Shown here: one piece after another, positions 25,771-38,458 of the stretch
Position numbering within the stretch: position 1 is the first letter of the stretch
Layout: each line of letters begins with the position of its first letter
NCBI RefSeq assembly: GCF_965363235.1
Contig: NC_134845.1
Coordinates: 62,649,261 to 62,713,260, forward strand
Source: Mytilus galloprovincialis
Taxonomy: Eukaryota > Mollusca > Bivalvia > Mytilida > Mytilidae
Length of the DNA: 64,000 nt
Direction of reading: 5' to 3'
The notes under the pieces: generated by a model
Seen by the model: the letters and a program-made list of their open reading frames with translations, nothing else
Told to the model about the DNA's origin: nothing
Database searches by the model: none
Position numbers and translations under genes: made by a program

Positions 25771-26639
25771 TTAAAAGTTGCCGAAAGTATAGTTTTTAAA
25801 CATTCAACCTGTTAACACTATAATTATGAATGCGTTAAGAACAAGGAAGTATTGGTCATCCGGTTTATAATAATATTAGGACAAACATGATATTCAACAA
25901 TACATTCATAATGAGCTAACATTGTACAGGTTGTAATTATAAGTGTAATAATATATACACACGTTCGACTGACATGATACTGTTTATGTAATTTCTAATC
26001 ATCATTTACAGCTAACATTTGAAATTTCAAATATCTGGTTGTTTGTAGTATTTTCTAATCATATTTGATGTGAACATGGTGAACGCCATATATTCAAAAA
26101 TAAACGATAAACAATGTAAATATAAAAACAATGATATAAAGGGAGAGATGTTGAACGATACCAGCAAGACAGTCAAAACCTTTGTCCACAACAATAAAAA
26201 AAAAAAAAAAAACGTAACTGTACATTGATTGAATTTGAACATTAAATATATATATGACTTTGTAAAATGGACAATATTATTCATAGCTGTGTTTATTAAA
26301 GTGGGATCGCAGATAAACAATTTAAACAAAGTAATATGATTATTAAACATACAGATTTCATTTCTGAGTTTTTCCATTTAATAAAATATAGTTATAAATA
26401 TTAAAAAAGAGATGTGGTATGATTGCCAATGAGACAACTCTCACAACATGACTGTATCACGGATAATATTTAGGGGAAAAATAAATATTATCCCTCGCGT
26501 ACCATTCCTCCTCTGTACAGCAACAAAAAGGTTTATCTCAGTTTAATTAGTGTATAGTATTAAACATTTTCATACAATAAGGATAAGTATCAGATATTTA
26601 AAAAGTATATTTAAGGGTGTATTCTTCTGACTTTTCAGT
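25771..26639. other. 3' flank of gene A
   Basis: Possible poly(A) signals at 26099 (AATAAA) and elsewhere. A short mussel repeat start lies at 26405-26445. No gene seen. Confidence 0.6.
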
Positions 26640-27480
26640 CTCATTCAGTCTCGTTGAAATCTCGTTCTTGAATTATTTCCAAAACATGTGATAAAAGTGG
26701 AAAATATCAATGAATTTTAAAAATATTACAATCAAAAATAACTCTGTGAAAAAATTGTGTATTTACAATGAATTGTTTTTGAGTAATCCAGTTTTCAAAC
26801 GACAAGGTATGATAAGAGGCGTGTTTGGCCCCCTTCCCAAATAAGTTTATATATACATCATAGATAGCCTCAGTATAGAAACTATTCAAAACTATTAAAT
26901 TTTTATATTCCGGTAAAAGGAAGGTTGACTAGCAACGGTTTTATTAAATAGCCAAATTATCACTTATGCATTGCTTTCTCATTACACATTAGCATAATCA
27001 AAATAGTATTGTCTCTTTAACAATTACTTGAGGTTGCAAATGAAAAGTCACTTCAATTTCAGTTTAAAAATGCTAAGCAACAACCTAACAACCAAAATAT
27101 TTCCTAGCAACGGTACAACAATTGGTAATTTCTGCCATATGAGGTATAAATATAGCAATATTTAAAGATTTAGCTACCGTAAATGATTTTTCTTTCATAT
27201 ATAAAGTCTGAGGCTCTGTCATCATTATTTTTTCAAGAAAATCATATTGACCATAGCAACCCAAAAGTTGCTTAGCAACAGCCAAAAAAAGATAAAAATT
27301 AAATTGAACTACAAAAAAAAACCTTTTGATTTTTTATTGTACAAATTAGAGTAAAATCATGTCAGATTGGTTACTAATACATGCAAGAATAACTGTAGCA
27401 GTAAGAAATGAAAGTAAGTCTATTGTATATCATGCTGATAAAAAGATTGGCAACCAAAATAATGCCGAGCAACGGTTGAA
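26640..27480. repeat. Related non-coding repeat downstream of the ankyrin exon
   Basis: Shares GGAAAATATCAATGAATT, then GTGAAAAAATTGT, then several 'AGCAAC' blocks with 22090-23440, in the same orientation. Confidence 0.5.
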
Positions 27481-27573
27481 TAATGTTTTTGTTTGTAAAC
27501 CGAAGTAGGATTTTGGCTTCATTATAATATTTGATGAAGTAAATACTAATCATATGCTGTTACCAAAAACAGG

Positions 27574-27885
27574 GTTGAGATCTCAAGAAACACGTTTAAC
27601 CCCGCCGCACTTTTGCGCCTGTCTCAAGTCAGGAGCCTCTGGCCTTTGTGAGTGTTTAATGATTTTTAATTTTAGCTTCTTGTGTATAATTCGGAGTTTA
27701 TTATGACGTCCGTTATTACTGAACTAGTATACATATTTGCTAAGGGGCATGCTGAAAGATTCCTCAGGGTGCGGGTTTTTCTCGCTATATTGAAGACCCA
27801 TTGGTGGACTACGGTTGTTGTCTGCTCTTTGGTCGGGTTGTTGTCTTTTTTAGGCATTACCCATTTCCACTCTCAATTTTTCGTA
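27574..27885 (+). repeat. Mussel dispersed repeat, copy 2
   Basis: Same order of blocks as 15710-16019 with scattered substitutions. The open frames here are repeat-derived. Confidence 0.88.
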
Positions 27886-28011
27886 TAAAATAAACGATAT
27901 CAAGGAATTGGTCGGTTTATTCGACAAAAATGAAATAAATACGAATCAGATTGTCACATAATAATTAGTAAGTATAAACATAAACAAGTTGATAGGTAAA
28001 ATAAACAAAAA

Positions 28012-28325
28012 TATGTCCCCAGTACACGGATGCCCCATCCGCACAATCATTTTCTATGTTCAGTGGACCGTGAAAATGGGGCAAAATCTGCAATCTTGCC
28101 ATAAAATTTAAAAGAAAGATCATATCATAGGGACCATGTGTACTAAGTTTCACGTTGATTAAACTTCAACTTCATCAAAAACTACATCGACCAAAAGCTT
28201 TAAACTGAAGCGTGATAAACGGACGAACGGACGGACAGATGGACGAACGAACGGATAAACGGACGAACGAACAGACGGACGCGCAGACCAGAAAACATAA
28301 TGTCCATAAATGGGGCATAAAAAAG
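28012..28325 (+). repeat. Mussel dispersed repeat with GGACGAAC-rich tail
   Basis: From ATGCCCCATCCGCACAATCA to ATAAATGGGGCATAA, with a run of GGACGAAC/GGACGGAC units at 28220-28280. Left and right ends share GCCCCAT/ATGGGGC as short inverted repeats. Recognised as a common bivalve repeat. Confidence 0.8.
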
Positions 28326-28900
28326 CTTTAAATTATATAATAAGTTGCACACTTATAATTCATAAATAAAAGTTGACGTTATGAATATAGCTTTTCACAT
28401 TTACATGATGATTACCGGTACATTAAAACACTCAAATGGATTAAAACTACTATTATTGAAGATTCAGTATCAGTTTTATACAGTATGTATAGCAAATATG
28501 CATAGCTTGTGCAATGCCATTGTTTGTCACTTTCAGAATCGAAAACTGTGAACTTTTGAACACTTAACATAATATTCTAAAGAAAGTAATACTTTAAAAA
28601 AAAGTTCAAAGTTTTCGATGAAGTCAAGGGTTAAGACATTAAAAACACTCATGAAGATTTGTAGACGAAAGAGGCATGAACATCTTCAAGTTTCTCTAAA
28701 ACTTAATTATTTCTACGATATATATCCTGAAATTAACAAACTGATCGCCAGTGTATATTATCATGTGCAATCATACCACGTCTCCTTATCTTATCCAAAA
28801 TATTATGCTTTGTTTTAATGAAACAGTTATTGGTAAGTATTATTTCATGAAACCCCAAAACATTTGAATTTGATTAGAAACGTTGACATACTTCATTAGA

Positions 28901-29000
28901 GGGTCTCGGTGGCCGATTGGCCTAAGTAGTTACTTCAATCTGTAATCACTAGCCAGTAAACACTGTGGGTGTAAGTTCGATCCCAATTCGTGCGGGTGCA
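28901..29000 (+). repeat. tRNA-derived SINE head
   Basis: An A box-like TGGCCGATTGG (28910-28920) and a B box AGTTCGATCCC (28974-28984) sit 53 bases apart, a Leu/Ser-like layout. The cloverleaf is not clean, so this is a SINE head or tRNA pseudogene rather than a working tRNA. Confidence 0.6.
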
Positions 29001-29688
29001 CTCGTTTTCAACTTTAATTTCACCTTTCAATGTTGATCTATTTATTGTTTTCATTCTGAATGTCTTCACTTGTAGGACTGAAAGTTCAGCCAAAACGGTT
29101 TCAACTTTCACGATTTACAGTCGATTTCATTGAGTGTGTAGCCAAAGGTAAAATCTTTGATTACATGTACATATTATACTTATTTTGATAACTGAACATG
29201 CATAGCGCATAAGTTTAGTATTTTAAACGGAGATAATTGTTTATCAGCAAATCATTTTAGTATTCTTAATTCTCTGTTCAAATATCTAACTATCTTTAGT
29301 TTTATTTTTATTCAGATATCCATAGACGATGCACATCTCATGTCAATAATACAATGAAGTGCACGAAATCAATATGATATATAAATCTATTTTTCTGTAG
29401 ATGGTTAAATAGAAAATTTCAAAGTGCAAAATATATAAGTTTCGAGGAAATGATTTTTTTCAGAACTACAAAAAGAGTTTGAATGTATGAGAACTTATTA
29501 TAATATTCATTTGTAAGATTTAGTTGAATATTTGAAAATAATAATTTAATCTTTATTGCAAAAAACATGAAACCCTGACGGGTTAAAATGCAAACATAGT
29601 ACATTGTATACACAAGTGACAAGAAACATTATACATGATAAATGTTTTAAAAAGAGGAGTGGATATTAATAACATATATCTATATACA

Positions 29689-29923
29689 TATATGAGGCCC
29701 CTCATGGGGGGGTCCTAGTAATCACATAATCACCATTTTTTTGCCAATATAATCACATAATCATTAAATATTTGCTTATCTTTAGTAATCAAATAATCAT
29801 AAACTAAAAATACAGTCCTAGGTAATCAAATAATCATGAAATATTTGGCTTAATAATCAAATAATCATTAAAAAAACGGCCAAGTAATCACATTATCAAA
29901 AACCCCATGAGGGCCCTCATATA
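29689..29923. mobile_element. Palindromic MITE with internal 'AATCA(A/C)ATAATCAT' repeats
   Basis: Terminal inverted repeats TATATGAGGCCCCTCATGGG (left) and the complement of CCCATGAGGGCCCTCATATA (right), differing at two bases. The interior is a string of at least eight TAATCA(A/C)ATAATCA units. It is bordered by TA-rich DNA, so the target duplication cannot be read. Confidence 0.8.
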
Positions 29924-30581
29924 TATAATAATTGACCAATGCGGACCTTATTTTCGCAATTCCATAGATTGCTTTATATAGTCTACAACACTAGGCAAAA
30001 TATCTTTATTGGGATCTATAATTTTTTTAAGTTTAGAGTTTGTGTGAAGTTGGTTAAAATTAGGATAATTGGTTTTAATTGCATTTATAAGGAATGTCTT
30101 ACAATACTGTTAATTTGGCAATGACAAACTTTGCACAGTCTGTGTTTTCTTTGAATTTATTTAGAACGTCCTAATTCAATTTCCAAATTATGATCACTTA
30201 CACGTAATTTTGTTAAAAGTTGACGACTATTAAAATTGTTTAGATTGTGCAAGTATTCCTCGAATTTAATATCCTTTTTAAGTTTACTATAAAGATCAAT
30301 GAATACAAATTAATTCACCATGATTTTTCAAGGAGTACAACTCTGTATTTGTCTGTACAGCGTTAGACATTTTTATCATTGTGGGTCTAATTTCACGTAC
30401 AACATATTTTTTGTGACATGTCTTGATGACTGGATACATTTGTGTACGACGTAAAACAATCCGTACGTGACATTCTGATCAATTATGGATCCCGGAATAA
30501 TTTCGTACCCGTGCCGTTCCCTTTGACGTATTAAAATGACTTGTCAAAATTGTAAACAATCGGATTATTTTTCAAATTTTA

Positions 30582-30690
30582 GACATGAGCGCCAACGTAG
30601 ACCACCATGATATTTTAATTATGTGCAAGATACAGAAGAGAACAGAAGATGGTTGAAAATTTCAAGATGGTCTACGTTGGGGCTGATGTC
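30582..30690. repeat. Hairpin repeat
   Basis: The arm GCCAACGTAGACCACC (left) pairs with GGTCTACGTTGGGGC (right) over a loop of about 60 bases. Probably a small foldback element. Confidence 0.6.
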
Positions 30691-32930
30691 AAATTTCGTC
30701 TCCGAACTTGACGAAATTGTAGATTTTTTTTCCACTTTTCGTCGTGTAAGCCTTTTCAAGGTCCAAGTTTGAACATATTTGAGTACATACCACCTAAAAG
30801 GTTAATTAGGTTCTAAATGGAAGAACAGATACTACAGTTCATTACACAGTCGTGATGGGCTTCAAATTCAAAGTTTCAAAATTCTGGAAAAAGGGGGGGC
30901 CAAAAACGGCCCTTATCACACCTTGTCCAATCAAGTCAGTATTTTAAGCCAAAATTTTGAGAAAATGGGTTAGGGATACAAAAAAGGATTTAACAAGAAT
31001 CATGTACATCCCATATCATTTTGGTCTTTTCAAATTTCTTATGTATTTGTTCAATCATTTATAACAAAAAAAAGTTGAAATGATATGCATTTTGTTCTTA
31101 AAACTGAGAAAAATCACAAAAATACGAAATTGACATCATAGTAAATTTTACACAAAAAAGCGTCAAAATATGATAAAACTTTCTTATATTTACACCTACT
31201 AATAGTTTTTTTAGTTAAAATTTATTCAGATTGGTCCACTTCATCTTTATAGAAAGTATGTAAAAATGTTTAATTGTGGAACTGTGATTTTTTTCACGAT
31301 AATAGCCCAAAAATAGGTAAAAATCGATGAAAAATAGAAAAATCACCAAAATTGGGCATTTTCAAAGGGCCGTTGCAAAAAAAGAAGTGCACCACCATAT
31401 GATTTTTTATTCACCAATTATTTTGTAACAGTCTTCTTAACCAAAAAATCAGGTTAAGAAAAAAAGTTTAATTCTAGAAATTTTTGGCTCCTCAGAGGTT
31501 TACATCCTTAACAGCTTACAGATGAAGAGTGTTTTTTTTTTAAATATACTAATTCACTTTTCCTTTGTTTCTTTGAAAGTGCTCTAACACGTGGATATTA
31601 GTTTCGAGGTGTGAGCAATACGAACATGTTCATGGGTTTTAAAACTCGTGGGTTTTAGTTTTCTAAAAAAAAAAATTAAAAAAATTGAAGCCATCAGAAA
31701 CGAGGGTTACACATTTTCTGGAGTGAAGGCAATTGTGAGGTAAACATTGATACGTTTAAACCGTAGGGATCACACTTATTAGATCGAGCTAGAGTGATCA
31801 ACAGATTTAAAACATTCGAAGGTGTTAATTCGGCCATTAACATGTCACTTTAAGAAAAAGGTTACATAAAGAAATGTTATAGCTGTATCTTCAATTGTAA
31901 GTAATTTTCTTATCAAAAGCAAGCCTATTATGAAATCATATTTCCCTTAGGTATGAGAAATATGAGTATATGAAAATGATCACTTAATTATAGCATATCA
32001 ATACCGGTATCTCACCTTCATCGATCACAAATATGTTTCATGAAAGTTAAATGATCAAAGGTTGTACATGTTAGACTTTTAAAGATTTAAAAAAAACGGG
32101 TATAATTCTGCTTATAGTTGTAGTTCATAGTGCGTTTGCCCTGTGACTACTACTATAGTATTCTCAGATTTGGCGATATTCAAAATATTCTTTATATCAT
32201 CATGATCATATCAGTAGTCAAACCTACATGGTGATCTTTCCATGTCTTAGTTTTGTTAGACAGTTAAATTCTTGGATATCCACGAAAACCACAAGAAATG
32301 ATTCCCGACGAATAAAAGTACTTTCACAGTACAGTATGTTAAACATTCAACCATGGAATTGCAGTTCACGTTTAACACGCACAAAAATTGCAATAAGTGT
32401 GCACATTATTGTTCTTCTAAACGATTCGACATCGTCATTTGACTTATTTTGACTTTTTATGGTTTTGTCATCCTTATACATGTTATATTAATATATGTAA
32501 ATACACTCAAACCACACAAAAGTTGTATCTATATCATTAAGGGGGTACAGAATACCTAAGAAAAGATAACTCTTACTCATAGTCTAATTCATTGCTACGT
32601 TTTAAAATTGTGTGCAATATGCAAGCTTTTGACAGATCATGATCAGAATGTTTACATTATTGCTGAGACCAGCTGTACACCCTTTGTTATTCATTTAATC
32701 TTTTAATTCATTTAAAGTAACTCATTTTCCATAAATGAATCTTCAATGAGGCATAATAGGGAAATTTCAAAGTGAACTAAATTTACCAAAAGAAAACCAG
32801 GACGTTAGAAAAGGAGGGAAACAGAAAGAGAAAGGACCATAACTGTTTTTGTTTTTTACTTGGCAATGCCTAGGTCTTAAATAAAATGAAATAAAGTACA
32901 AAAAGTCATAAGTCTAAGGATGCTACCATT
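30691..32930. other. Non-coding, AT-rich
   Basis: No gene seen. 32270-32340 resembles a dispersed mussel repeat. The frame at 32228-32452 is not convincing as a gene. Confidence 0.5.
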
Positions 32931-32934
32931 TGAT

Positions 32935-33400
32935 TTTAGGGGGGGGGGGGCGGCTAGGATTTACAATGTTGTCCTGCATTTTTTTTTAAAGTTTTAATCA
33001 TCATTATTGTCCTGCATTTTTTTTTCATTCTTTACGGACCTGCAATTTTCATTAGTTTACTAAAATTGTTTTCATAAATTGTCATCCTGCTTGTTATGCC
33101 AAATTACTGATCCTGCCTTTGTTTGTTCAAAAGCCTGTCTTGCCTTTTTTCAAATTTCATCCAAGCCCCCTCCTCAAATGAGGGTGGACAGGACCTTTAT
33201 CGGGACTCCGGGATCAAGTGTTTTTAAGGTCGGGATTTAAGGATTGACACTTTAGAGATCCGGAAATTCTTTTTTTAAATTTCAGAATGTCGGGATTTCA
33301 ATTTATTTAAATTCGGGACCTCGGGATTTCGTGTTTTTAAGCCGGGAGTTCGGGATCAGGACCCCTCCTACCCCCCCTCTCAAATGGAAGCTCCCTCCGA
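32935..33400. repeat. Repeat with CCTGCATTTTTTTT and CGGGATTT units
   Basis: Begins with a G-run (32939-32950), has repeated 'GTCCTGCATTTTTTTT' units, then repeated 'TCGGGATTT' units, and ends in a C-rich stretch. The G-run and C-rich ends are opposed, which suggests an inverted-repeat element. Confidence 0.55.
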
Positions 33401-33719
33401 CAATAACATTTTAATCAAATAAATAAGAATCCCTGGACAATTACACAATGCTTATGTTCGTAGATCTTCTTATCAAATTGATTAAATCAAAACCGAATTG
33501 ACTCCACAATATTTTTTTTTAAACGAAACATGTAGTTTAATTTTTAATGAAATACACTCACTACAAAAGTACAAAAGTCTGAAAAGACCAGTTTTTGTCT
33601 CGATTTGCATGAACGTTTACTCGACAATCTCAAAATGAATGAATTATGTCTTATTTTTTCTTGACAAATTCTGACTTATATTAAATAAGTATGAAATGTA
33701 CTCGGCATTTTCTCGACAT

Positions 33720-33970
33720 TCTGAATATTGTCTAAAAAATTCTTGACTAATTCTCGACATTTGAATACTGTCTTAAAATTTCTCCACAGATTCTCGACAT
33801 TTTTTTTTCCTCATTATGTCTCGACAGATTCTCGACATTCTTTTTTTTTCCTCATTATGTCTCGACAGATTATCGACATTCTTTTTTTTCTCATTATGTC
33901 TCGACACATTCTGAACATTTTGAATTGTGTCTTAATTTTTCTTGATATATTTTCGACATTCGAAAATCTG
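33720..33970 (+). repeat. 'TCTCGACA' minisatellite, period about 40 bases
   Basis: CTCATTATGTCTCGACA recurs at about 33810, 33851 and 33890, flanked by decayed units with TTCTCGACATT. The open frame 33728-33976 is a by-product. Confidence 0.85.
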
Positions 33971-36900
33971 TTTTGAATGTACTACATTGTGTAAACACTA
34001 GGTCAAACTAGTTTTCCCATTGTTTAGTTAGAGTTATTCCCCTTAATGAATTAAATGCAGATTATTTTCTTTGGAAGTGTAAGTGTAGATAGTAATATGT
34101 AAATCTATATAAACAGTTTTTTTTCTGCATTTGTTAATCATCCGTATAATAAATAAAACAAAACTCTAGGTATAGGTTTAGTTGCTAGCAATAATATTTC
34201 TCCTTTCTAGCTAGCAATTTTAATCATGTTAATAACATTATAAATACACATATATATTATAACAACAATATTCAAACAAAACAAATTACAAAATGTCCAA
34301 TACATTATTTAAATGGACTGAAGTCATAATTGATATTGTAATCATGCATTATTATGTGAACTGACTGCATCTCAATTACTCCGTGCACTTTCTGTGAAAT
34401 GAACCCAAAAATAATATAACATAACTGAATCCCACCTTTTGAACTGTCAAAGTATATCTTTGCATATATTATCTATATATATATCTTTACCCCAAAACAA
34501 GAACCTTTTATACAACTACTCTCACTAACAATTTTTGAACTTATAAATACTATAACAATAACACAGGGAAAACCCAAAGTCTCAACAAAAAGAAATATAA
34601 TTTTATCTTTCAAGATGACAAACAGTAAAGTGACAATTCAACATTCAAAACATTTATGCCTTTTAACAACAAAATACAAGACAATTAGGTTAAACAATAA
34701 ACAAAGTATTTTTAGTGTTTCTTATCTCTTTATAATTACTTTAAGGGTATTTGCTACTATGTGTAAAAATAACAAGCTTTTTACAATACTATTACAAATT
34801 GGTTTAATATAAACAAAGGAATTGAAAAAGCAGAAAACAAATATGTGGTCTGTGTGCGTCTTTTCAAGATAAAGACATTGACAATTTGGCAGAAAATAAA
34901 TATTATTCTCGACTTTTCCTACATTTAACATTGACACATTTTTTCTTTCAAAAACCATTAAAAAATAACAAAGATTTTCATAGATTTTTAAACATGACAT
35001 TTTTAACTATATTTGATACAATTAAGGGAAAAAAGTCAGAGTTAGTGTGCAAAATTTTTAAATGATAGTTCATGGATAAACTTAAAACAAAGATATAGGA
35101 TTCCCAATTACCAGTCAGGGGACTTATTGGAATAAGTTATTTTTAAATCACTTATTTGAGTAGCAAATTCTAAGTTTTGTCACAAATTGTGATTTTGAAG
35201 TTTTATCAAAATTTTAAACACATACATTGTAGGTTCAGATAATATCTTTTCATAAGTAAAAATGAATGTTTTGCTTCTTTGAAGTAAGCCTTTGATGCTA
35301 TCATTTAGCTGCAAATTCTATTTTAGTTGAAAAAAATGCTATAAATACACATTCTACATATTCGTCAATAGAAAGTTAGCACAATCCGACTGTTATTATC
35401 GTAACTTTTGAATGATACCCATTTTTTCTACATACCAATTGAAATGACTGCTTTTTTTAAGAACTTAAAAGATGAACCAAATAATTGACGATCGGTATAA
35501 CGTTAGAGTACACATTTATATAAATAAAACTTTTGATAAAATTTTGATTTTATTTTTTCATTTAAAACAAAATCGAAACTGTTTAAAAAGATTTGTAGTA
35601 AAAAGCTTGAAGCTGCGATCCAATTTACAATGAAATATTATATACATATGATTGTGTACACATGTTTGTGTATATTGAGTCAAAATTAAAGACGGAGTCA
35701 AAAACTACACATGTACTTACATTCATGAATATTTTCGCTGAATTGTCGTACTGTGTATTATATTTAAATCAAATGATATGGTTCTGTCGTTTGAAGAACG
35801 GTTGCATTCTTCTTTTTTTTAAAGGGAAAAGACGTGGTGAAAATGTAACGTTACAATTACATGAATTAATTTGTGGGGTTTCATTGTTATCTTTTTTTAC
35901 AAATAAAAAGACGAATCTTAGCAAATTACAGACGCTGAACGTCGAACAATTAAAAAAGACCAATCAACTTATCACAAAATTCCTTTCTTTTGCACTTGAC
36001 TCATAACTTATATCGCACTTATATAAACAATGTTTACAGAATAACTTTTCAAATAATCCCCCCCCAAATAAAAAGGAACAAACCGAAAAATATTGTTTCA
36101 AGCTAAACGTTGTCGAAGACATGAGAAACATGCTAAGTTTGACTGTTAACAAGTACTTATAAGAATAATAATATTCAGGGTTAAACATGTAAAGTTACAT
36201 TATTAACTTTGAATTGCATTTTTGAAAAGGTGTTTATTTGAAGAAAAAAAACCATAAAGATCAAGCATACACAATGATTATGGTGGTATACAAACGGTTG
36301 AAAAAAATTAAGATCTATCAGCATGATCAGATAGCCTTTTCATTGTGAAATGGCATCACTGCTCGCAACCAACACATTACAAACCTGCCATATCGAAATA
36401 TTAGTTAGTGTCAATATGTGGTTTAGGTATTGTACGTACAATGCACATATAAACGATGTTTTTAGTATGGGACGCCACATATTTGTCGTTTACTATGGGA
36501 ACGTGTCAATTAATATGTAAGTTTATAAAGATCGATTATTATTTCTTTATCTTTAACGTTTCAAGTTTAATCCTAAATCATATCAACAATTTCACAACCT
36601 CTAACTAGTCAGAATGAGTATCCACATACTTTAATTGGTGCTGATCCCAATGCCTGACATTATTCTATCAATTTTAAGTGTTGATATCGATGTTCAGGAT
36701 ATTCGGGTCTTCACATAGAAACATTATAGACAATGTTTAGGACACTGGGTAGAACGACAATGTACAGCTGAATTGGTATTTATAAACATTACGAAGGGTA
36801 TCCAACATTTAGCAAAAACGGTTACCCTTATGGAGCATTTATTAATTTCCGAAGTATAGTTTAATGCTATTTTCTTAAATTTGTTTTAGATATATTTGTA

Positions 36901-38366
36901 GCTTTTCCTATCGTGTTATCTATACCGACAAATCAGGAGATAAAGATAGAGGATGATTTAACCTCATAAATCGAAAACACATTGACTATGCTATGGCTAA
37001 AATAAAAAAGGGGAAACAAACAAACAATAGTACACAAAGCAAAACAGAAAAAACAGAAAAATAAGAAATACGAACATCATCGAAAACTGTAGGTGATCTT
37101 AGGTGCTCAGGAAGGGTAAGCATATCTTGGTTTGGTAATGGTGTTGTCCATTTTCGTACAAACACGGTATCGAGTATTTTTTGGTCAAATGCGTTAAAAG
37201 GGTTGTCATAACGACATTAGTAACATATATGCTATAGTGATAACATTCGTGTTCATTCTTATTCAAGAAAAACGTGTTAAGATTTGGAAATTCATATTTG
37301 GTCGAGTTTAACGATTAGACAATTTAACATTTTGTTGAATGAACTTGGTGATATATAAAAGTTAAAAATAAGAGTTAAAAAAAATCCTAAATCTATATTA
37401 TGATGCCTTGTCACGTTACTAACGTTTTGTTACAGAGCAACACGCCAGAGGTCACTGTCGGTTTGGATGAGCATGATGAGGCTCGTTCTGCTTGTTTTGT
37501 GGTTAAATATGTAGTATTGTGTAATATGTTGACTATTTTCATGTGTTTTTGTCAAGGCGTTCTCAGTCTGTCTTTCAATGACTTAACTACTGAGTTTGAA
37601 TAAATTATTGCCATCGTTCATCTTTAATTTATCAGAAGGAACGTGTCTAGCGATCTAGAAAATGCGTGAAAATTTATCAAAGTTGTAGTAGGACCTAAGA
37701 AAATAGACTGGTTGGTAGAATTGGATGATAGAAGCAAGGTTTGAAATTTTAACCAATCGGGTTGATAAAAACAAAACTGACATATTGACATTTAAACTTT
37801 CATTATGTTATGGTTGTGACATTTCTTGCATGAAAAGATATTACTCCCATCACACTTCACGAAGTGTAATACGAATAAGTGATAAGAAAATTTGCATTAA
37901 TTTTTTTTTGCATTATCCAGCTTCACAAGACCATAGGACGGCATTTCCATTGGTTATTCGTAAGTTCAATGATGACCTTTAAGGGTTAAGATGATGTACA
38001 TTTTGTCCATGACAACTGACAGTGTTATTTCATTAATAACATACAAAACACTCACACATTCCACCTGACAATCTTCTTTTGTAAATTTTATAAGATTCTA
38101 AAACGTACAAAAAGTCTGAAAATGTCTGACACCGGAAAAAGACATATTACTTCACACTGGAATGTGCTAAAGACTAGATGAACAGTTTGAGGGAATTTTA
38201 TGTTAAACAGGTAGTACGCAACAAAATTTCGCATCATTTTGTTCAGTATAAATCGGATATGGAAATGTTTAAAATTTATAATGGTTTTTATCATTTCCGT
38301 TTTCTATGAACATTCAATTGATACAGTGTTTAATATTGACAATATCATCCTTGTAACTGATCGCCT
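33971..38366. other. Gene-free upstream flank of gene B
   Basis: AT-rich. Frames such as 35662-36006 have no recognisable domain or splice context. 37080-37220 and 37400-37605 resemble mussel repeat fragments. A promoter for gene B should lie near the right end, but no certain element is seen. Confidence 0.5.
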
Positions 38367-38458
38367 ATGGGTTTACCATATATTGTATGTATCTTACTAT
38401 TGATGAACAATAAAATCGCATTTGCATCTTCTACTGGTACGTGTAATGCTGTACAAAG
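38367..38458 (+). CDS. Gene B exon 1 (signal peptide)
   Basis: 92 coding bases with donor GTAAGC at 38459, ending in phase 2. It was found by requiring a signal peptide and phase 2. Gene C's first coding exon has the same length (92) and phase, and the first mature cysteine falls at residue 26 in both proteins. Confidence 0.75.

Noticed and set aside
26027..26377. 116-codon minus-strand frame
   Set aside because: Contains a poly-A-derived phenylalanine run and no domain; chance frame in gene A's 3' flank.
28220..28280. CRISPR-like array
   Set aside because: The GGACGAAC units are a simple-sequence tail of a dispersed mussel repeat; no spacer pattern, and the genome is eukaryotic.
35662..36006. 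114-codon frame on the plus strand
   Set aside because: No recognisable domain, AT-rich low-complexity parts, no splice context and an overlapping minus-strand frame. Likely chance.
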